Source: Simmondsia chinensis
Lineage: Eukaryota > Streptophyta > Magnoliopsida > Caryophyllales > Simmondsiaceae
Length of the DNA stretch: 64,000 nt
Assembly (NCBI GenBank): GCA_018398585.1
Contig: JAGTTD010000016.1
Location: 20,073,212 to 20,137,211, forward strand
Direction: 5' to 3'
Both the position numbers and the translations under genes were made by a program. The notes below the pieces were generated by a model that worked only from the letters and a program-made list of their open reading frames with translations, did not search any database and was not told where the DNA came from. Below are positions 58,246-64,000 of the stretch, piece by piece; positions within the stretch are counted from its first letter, which is position 1; each line of letters begins with the position of its first letter.

Positions 58246-59337
58246 TCAAGTTAATGCTTGCACTGATATACCAAGTGTGTCTTCTTCATTCAACCATGCC
58301 TTTTCTTCTTCTTCCAACTCTTCAGAGCCATTGGGAGCTTCAACATCCTCATTGTCATCCTCAAGTTCTACTCCAGAAGCAGTCATTAGAGCCTTGGGAC
58401 TACATTTATGACCAAAGAAATATCTTTGATTGCACTTATAACACAACCTCTGTGGTTTCTTGTCTTCCACATTGGGAATTCTGCTAGCATTAGCAGTCAC
58501 AACTCCTCCTTTGTACCGTGAACCCTTAGTGGTTTCCATGATAGTATTCTTAAACAACCTAGCCTTCGTGTAGGCTTGAGACAAAGTAGTTGGCTCCAAG
58601 GCCTTAACTTGATGCTTAATCCAGAGCTTCAATCCACTGATGAAATTGGAAACGTAATAGGATTCAACTGTTTCATGATAAGCTATCAACATTCTTGCTC
58701 TCAGATTTTTGAACCGTGTCATATACTCCTTGATTGAGGATGTCTATGTTGCCTTATTAAAATTATCCACAATGTCTCTAATATCCTCATCTTTATAACG
58801 AGCACAAAACTCATTCGCAAATTCCAGCCAAGTAATGGTTGCTCTGCCCCTCATCAAGCCAAAATATCAGGACTCCTGATCTCCACGAAGGTAGACTGCA
58901 GCAATATCAACCTTCTCCTCCTCAGTTATACGATAAAATTGGAAATATTTTTCACACCTACGGATCCATGACTGAGGGTGAGGGCCATCGAAGGTCTCCA
59001 TGTCAATTCTTGGCTATTGGTAGCCAGAGTTGCGTGGAGTATTAGAAGGATCCCCATTAGTAGATGAGGATGGGGGACTGGCTGAAGAATGCAACTTCCT
59101 AGCTGGAAGTAATATGCCTGCTAAAGATGATCTCTCTGATTGTTGCACTCTATTTGTAACTTGCAGACATAGATTCTGTGTTTGCTCAATAGCTGCATCT
59201 TGCCTGATCATTATTTGTTGCAGTTCACGAAATTGATCACCGAGATTCTGAGAATCTTGTTGTGAATGATGGACTTCCTTAAACAAGGTGTTCATTAGCC
59301 GTGTCATATTAGTCATCATTTCAGTTGGATCAATCAT
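58246..59337 (-). pseudogene. Reina-like gag, broken
   Basis: Minus strand from 59337: a Gln-rich probable coiled coil (FRELQQIMIRQDAAIEQTQN), then gag core (FDGPHPQSWIRRCEKYFQFY near 58990, a TGA at 58867-58869 where a Trp is expected, YMTRFKNLRARML near 58720). A zinc knuckle variant CYKCNQRYFFGHKC lies near 58400 with a Glu-rich end. Stops at 59014, 58867 and 58246 divide it. Confidence 0.82.
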
Positions 59338-59795
59338 TCATGCATTGCTAACATCTTCCTCTTCTGTGTCAGCAATACCAGCAGCTAAGGTTGCTGCATA
59401 TGAGGCTGCACCAGCTCTTGTTGTGACTCCTCCTGGCATGGCTATTGCAAGAACAAAAATGAATGGAAATGTATTCAGTGTTATAAAAAACTAAATCAAG
59501 TAATGCAGTCAGTTGGTTATAGATCCTAATTCAAGGATTAATTGCAGTTAGCTTGGATTGTGGTTGTAACAAGTCCAGTTCAAATTCACCTGAAGCTCAA
59601 ATGTATCTTCAGTTGATCAATCTGCTCAACCATCCCTATCTCCAGCAGTTCCTCCTACTGATACGCTTTACTTCCACGATCGGCCACTCAAACACACTTT
59701 GAGTCCAGATTTGGACTCACTTCAGACTTGCTACAGCTTGAGCTGAATTTTAGCTCCTTAATTCCAAATCACAACAATTGGAAGCCCTTCAAAGG

Positions 59796-59808
59796 CTCTG
59801 ATACCAAT
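59796..59808 (-). promoter_or_regulatory. Primer binding site of the Reina-like element
   Basis: On the minus strand TGGTATCAGAGCC, an exact complement to the initiator tRNA-Met 3' end, directly follows the 5' LTR (59809-60168). Confidence 0.93.
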
Positions 59809-60168
59809 TGTTATGATTCAAGGTAATCCTTGAATCATAACCTAAGATTAATAGTGAAAGAGAGTAGAGATGAGAAGAGAATTTGAAGAAAGAGATAAGT
59901 AGTAGAGAGAGAATTAGGGTTGAGAGAAAGAATAAGGATCAATATCATTCATCAATGATTAAATACAAGATAGAAATAACTACTTATACTTATTCTAGAT
60001 ACAATGCACTAAGACTAAGCTCTTAACCGCCTCTGCTAGCTCAGCCGCCAAACAAGACCAACACCTTGACTTAAACGCCTAACCGAACTAACTAACAATT
60101 AAAGAGACTAACCAACAACAGACCAAATGAATCCAAGAGCATAACACCATATAAGCCTGATCATAATA
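59809..60168 (-). repeat. 5' LTR of the Reina-like element
   Basis: 360 bp, paired with 54512-54871. Sequence differences are few, suggesting a recent nested insertion. Confidence 0.92.
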
Positions 60169-60413
60169 GAGACGTGCCATTGTGGAGGCTTCCAGCTCCA
60201 TCAATATCACTTCACTGTGACAGTCAAGCTGCAATATCTGTGGCTAAGAATAAGGTTTATAATGGCAAGAGGAGACATATTCGTCTCAGGCATAAGATTG
60301 TGAAGGATTTTCTTGAAAGTGGAGTGATATCATTAGACTTTGTAAAGTCTGAAAATCATAAAATGATTATAGAAACATCTAGGGGGATGGGATTAAAGCC
60401 TATACATGAATAA

Positions 60414-61011
60414 ACTATGATATATCCAACCTAGTGTTAATAGGTTCAATGTGAAAAGCCATAGTTTCATTCAAGGAGCACTGTGTTTTATGTTGTCCCT
60501 CCCTATGGTATGACAGTGTGGAGATGCGTCCATAGCCATATGTTTGGTGGTGTAAGCAACACTTGCACTTGATGGACACTATCTGTATGTTACCAAGGGG
60601 TAAGGTTTAGCTTTAGTTCTTAATGGACCCATATCCATATGATTGGTGATGTGCGGTAACACACACGTGATGGGATCCACCTATGTAGGTGTGGGAGTGT
60701 GGCCGCTCTCTATAAAGGATTTAAAATTTGCCTTCAAGAGGGCATATGAATATCCAGGATGAGCGCATGGCCAATAAAACGCGCCAAATCGCAGGAGTTG
60801 CCGAGATCTAGAGTTTGGCATATGTCCAAGTGGAAGACTATACAACCCCTTGTGAGGTTGAAGACGAAAGTCACCTTGCAAGATGTTGGTCTTAAACTTA
60901 GGTTACACTAGGTGATGATTCAAGTTGCACGACATTGAGACTGAAAAACTAAACTCCCTTTGCCCAATCTATATTTCTTCCTCTTCTATGCTTGTATCCT
61001 TTGTGGGGGAT
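60414..61011 (+). other. 3' untranslated region and polypurine tract of the copia element
   Basis: After GLKPIHE the sequence is non-coding, with a diverged repeat of the wording ccatatgtttggtg / ccatatgattggtg near 60535-60655. It ends in tttgtgggggat, the polypurine tract before the 3' LTR. Confidence 0.7.
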
Positions 61012-62075
61012 TGTTAGAAAAATGATACAAGCTAAACTTAAGTGTTATGAAAAAATTACATCCCACAATGGAAAAACGATAAAAGTGCTCTATCTCACAT
61101 AGAAAAAATGAGGGGGTTTGGTAGAGTTTAAATGGGTATATGCGCCTCATCCCTTTGAATTTAGTTAAGGGTGCAAGAATGGTGGGTACCACACGCGCAT
61201 GTGGGTTGTCCGCCTGCTGTGCCATGCTCGGGTGAGGGTGTTCTCAATGGGTACATTTATTTTATAGAAAAATCATTTCACCGCTGCCATTACCATTTAA
61301 TCTCATTATTTCTCTGCTATTATTAATATAATTGTTGATAATTAAAATTCAGAATTCACCTGCATTTGAACGTTGTTGTTTTAATATGGTTGTAATGATA
61401 AGCAGCCGTTTAAGAACATTGCTATTTGGACGTTGCTTAGGCCTTAAATTCAGATCTGTTTTGCTAGTGCTTAAGCTTTAGTATAAATAGGAATGCTTAC
61501 ATGATCATCCTATGATCAACACAACACTCTTCTCCAATTCAACCTTCTCTTTCTCCATCTATCCTTTCTCTCTTAAATCCTTGGGCAAGGTTCTCGGGCT
61601 CTCCTACCCGGCCATTAATGAGTACACGTTAATAGCCGAATTGTGTTAATCCTGGAGAACGGCCGCCGATACAACTGTTTTGCACCGGAGCAGCGGCAAA
61701 GTCATCTTTTAGGACAGTGGTATTTTCCACGACACGGTATCTTCAGTATTCTAATCAACTATCTTTCTTTCCGTTATTATTTGATTGCTGTGTTTAATTA
61801 TTCCGTTACGTTTTTTCACTGAAATATTTTGCTCACTGTTACTGCAATTTAATTACAACATTTTATTGGAATTTGTATGGATTTTTTACTACATTTTTAA
61901 CTGCAGTATTCTACTGTATTTACAGAAATTTATAGATTATTTTACTGCATTAACATTAGCAAATTTCTACTATATTTCTGTTGTTTTTTCGTAGTATTTT
62001 GTTGTATATTTTTTTTTAATGTATTTTGTGCTGTATTTTCGTTGCAATTGTTCTGTTTGCGTTACTATTACTACA
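61012..62075 (+). repeat. 3' LTR of the copia element
   Basis: 1064 bp, paired with 49795-50848 with many small differences, followed by tcctc at 62076-62080. Confidence 0.92.
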
Positions 62076-62080
62076 TCCTC

Positions 62081-62193
62081 CTTTTATTGCTTTCTATTAT
62101 TGGCCATTCAATATATTATTCAATACTATCCCTGCATTTTTTGTAAGTAAATATTTACATAACATCAAATAATTATTTCTCAGATAGACTTTG
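62081..62193 (+). repeat. Inner part of the left arm of the long inverted repeat
   Basis: Reverse complement of about 63328-63432; shared words include tattgctttctattattggccattc, aatactatcc and atatttacataacatcaaataat. Confidence 0.88.
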
Positions 62194-63327
62194 AGGGAAA
62201 AAAAATTATACAAAGATTTTTAAGGTCGAAAAGGCTTGCTTAATGAGCTTTCCATATTTAGCTAAATGATAAATATTGATTTTGAGCTTGCAATGCGATT
62301 GATATTCAATTAAAAATTGTTTTAGTATGGTTGATTTGAAAAATTTTATAGAATGATTATATGTATGCATATGCATGTATATGTGCTCCAATTACCAAGG
62401 GAAGTATAATTGTATTTCTATGATATATGTTATTTCTTCCGCAAATGTTAACCTGTGCGTCAATTAGCGCCACATTTCTGTATATTTTTCCCATGTTTGC
62501 CTCAGATTGATATGAGTTTGGCTCGAGCTAGCCAAATACGAGGGTTGTGGTTTTTGGACAACCAAATTGAGTAAGGCAAAAGGAAGTAAAAATGTCAATC
62601 ACATATAAATAGCTATAGTCGCACTTCTTAGTATTAATGGATACATGAAAAATTATAACCAAGTACTTAGTTTGAAAACGTTTGGAGAAATTTTGTAGAG
62701 AATTTAATTACTTCACGAGTTGGTCTAAGAGGCATGTTGTTCATTATTTAAACATGCAATTATAAAAACATTCATGAAAAAAAGCACTCAATTGACATTG
62801 TATATGCTTATATTTGGCTATCGATAGAGGTTGACTTAAAAAAAAAAAAAGTTGTTTGAATATAAAAATAAAAGAGTTTTATGTTATCCATTATGAAGAG
62901 TTTACACAAAAAAATGAGATGGTGGTTTTCACTCAGTCTCTATAATTTTATGTGTTGTGTACTGCATAAAAAGTGGTACAATTCATTAAGATAAGTTAAG
63001 GTGCATGTATATTATGTATATGTATTTGTGATTACAGTCAGACCAAATCTTATATTTGTATAAATCTCGACATGAATTCCAAAATGTGGGGGTAGTCTAC
63101 TTCTTGAAAGAAAAAGATTTATCATATCTTCTAAAGATATCAAATTAAGAACCAATTGTGATGTTTTGAAGAAAATTAGTTTGGTTCAAATTTCAGTTTG
63201 GTTGAACAAAATGTTGGACAGTTCTTTATCTAGTATACAAACCATAAATTTTTGGTTATATCGATGAATTGATGACTGAGCTAACGCTGTAAACTCAACT
63301 CGGTCTTATGCGAATTGATGTGGCCGA
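62194..63327. other. Loop of the long inverted repeat, gene-free
   Basis: About 1.1 kb of AT-rich DNA with no recognised domain or RNA gene. Confidence 0.5.
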
Positions 63328-63712
63328 TTCTGAGTAATCATTATTTGATGTTATGTAAATATTTTCTTACAAAAAAAGCATGGATAGTATTGAATAATGT
63401 ATAGAATGGCCAATAATAGAAAGCAATAAGAGGAGAAAAAACACTTCATATGTTAGTGCTTTGTATAAATTAAATACTCTGCATTACAATAATGAAATGC
63501 CATTGAGAAACGCAAATTGATATTTCTTTAATAGTTTTGCGTAAAGTCATTCTTTACAAGGTTATGTGAATTGCCTTGGGTTGTTTGAATATTTGAAAGG
63601 CATTATAAATGACTTATACTTGATGTTTATTATGTTGACAAAGGCGTAGCATTTTAATTGATTTTTGATCCAGGTGAATTAATAAGATTATATTCACCAT
63701 TGATGTGCCATG
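63328..63712 (-). repeat. Right arm of the long inverted repeat
   Basis: Uninterrupted arm of about 385 bp. Its reverse complement matches 48658-48918, then 49770-49794, then 62081-62193, which defines the two insertions in the left arm. Confidence 0.88.
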
Positions 63713-64000
63713 CAATGGAATTCCACCGAGTGGAAAGATGAAAAGCTTGCTCCATTATAAAGTCAAGGTTAATTGAGTTGAAAGCAACAAGCAACGATGA
63801 TAAGTATGATATCAGAAGAAGAAGAAAAAAAAATTGCGGATCCCCTTACAAAAGGGCAGACGTGCCTATGAGTTGTTTGTCATCGAGGGGAGTGGGACTG
63901 AAGCCCATAAAATTAATCACCATAGTGGAAACCTGCCCTCAGAGCTATGGAGATCCGGTGAATGAGGTTCAACGGGTAAAAACAAAACTGATGGGTGGTT
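63713..64000 (+). pseudogene. copia RNase H end, fragment
   Basis: KIADPLTKG (about 63831) and SSRGVGLKPIKLI (about 63875, in a shifted frame) are the usual end of a copia polyprotein. The fragment runs off the window. Confidence 0.65.

Larger units (their letters stand above)
54512..60168 (-). mobile_element. Reina-like Ty3/gypsy element nested in the copia RNase H
   Basis: LTRs of 360 bp at 54512-54871 and 59809-60168 (TGTTATGATT...CATAACA on the + strand; the right copy ends ATAATA), with duplication gagac (54507-54511 and 60169-60173). Coding is on the minus strand in the order gag, protease, reverse transcriptase, RNase H, integrase. Short LTRs, total length 5.66 kb and integrase wording suggest the Reina lineage of chromoviruses. 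The polyprotein is broken in several places. Confidence 0.92.
54234..60413 (+). pseudogene. copia RNase H, split by the nested gypsy element
   Basis: The first part (54234-54511) has RLLKYLKGTVDRGLHF, then shifts, with TAG at 54401 where relatives have Trp before KSSKQ. The second part (60174-60413) has SISLHCDSQAAISVAKNKVYN and HIRLRHKIVKDFLESGVISL, ending with SRGMGLKPIHE, the usual copia polyprotein end. The two parts meet once the nested element and one copy of its duplication gagac are removed. Confidence 0.88.
49795..62075 (+). mobile_element. Ty1/copia element split by a nested gypsy element
   Basis: LTRs at 49795-50848 and 61012-62075 begin TGTTAGAAAAATG and end in ACA. The duplication tcctc flanks it (49790-49794 and 62076-62080). 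Gag, protease, integrase, reverse transcriptase and RNase H are in copia order. A 5.7-kb gypsy element in reverse orientation splits RNase H. Without it the copia is about 6.6 kb. The coding region has many stops. No canonical tRNA-Met primer site follows the 5' LTR. Confidence 0.93.

Overview
The window is plant nuclear DNA, most likely from a eudicot. It is AT-rich and consists almost entirely of transposable elements, with no convincing host gene. Angiosperm marks include LTR retrotransposons primed by initiator tRNA-Met or tRNA-Asp sites, MuDR-type and hAT transposases with plant-style introns and zinc fingers, DUF1985/Ulp1-like MULE cargo, and SINE tails ending in (TTG)n.

Region 1 (1-22000) is the most unusual. 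A decayed Mutator-like (MULE) transposase gene (801-3593, +) and a multi-exon Ulp1/C48 peptidase-like gene (13956-17797, -, with an upstream 5'UTR exon ending at 18622) lie head-in towards each other. Both are embedded in arrays of one repeat family. The family has an exact 83-bp period (or about 172-bp dimers) and carries a palindrome of the form CATACACNGTGTATG. Relative to its own reading direction, each gene has arrays of one polarity upstream, apparently inside a 5'UTR intron, and arrays of the opposite polarity downstream. The Ulp1 gene keeps consistent splice phases across seven coding exons, but has one frameshift and has lost the Cys-Gly of its catalytic site. A Tekay-like Ty3/gypsy chromovirus (4912-12606, target-site duplication actaa) inserted into the last 83-bp unit.

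Region 2 (22000-34900) holds two SINE-like elements (22569-22820 and 34510-34760) with a 5S rRNA-derived head and a (TTG)n tail. It also has an internally deleted Ty1/copia element (23670-26799, duplication agttc), a MITE, and a hAT transposon (29033-33209, 8-bp duplication tttttttg). The hAT is interrupted by a 5'-truncated RTE-type LINE (30298-31448, 19-bp duplication). That LINE copy ends in the same tail as the two 5S-headed SINEs.

Region 3 (34900-48320) holds an old TIR element split by a Tat/Athila-like gypsy element that lacks reverse transcriptase (35382-42383, duplication gtacc). A badly decayed minus-strand copia and a probable solo LTR follow.

Region 4 (48300-64000) is built around a roughly 380-bp inverted repeat (48658 to 62193 and 63328-63712). 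Its left arm is broken by a retroposed 837-bp sequence with a GC-rich hairpin cluster and by a 12.3-kb copia element (49795-62075, duplication tcctc). That copia is itself split by a 5.7-kb Reina-like gypsy element in reverse orientation (54512-60168, duplication gagac). The window ends in another copia fragment.

Almost every coding region is broken, and a large share of the stops look like C-to-T or G-to-A changes (CAG to TAG, TGG to TAG/TGA), the pattern expected from deamination of methylated cytosine in silenced repeats. Boundaries were set by eye from terminal repeats and target-site duplications; no alignment or database search was run.
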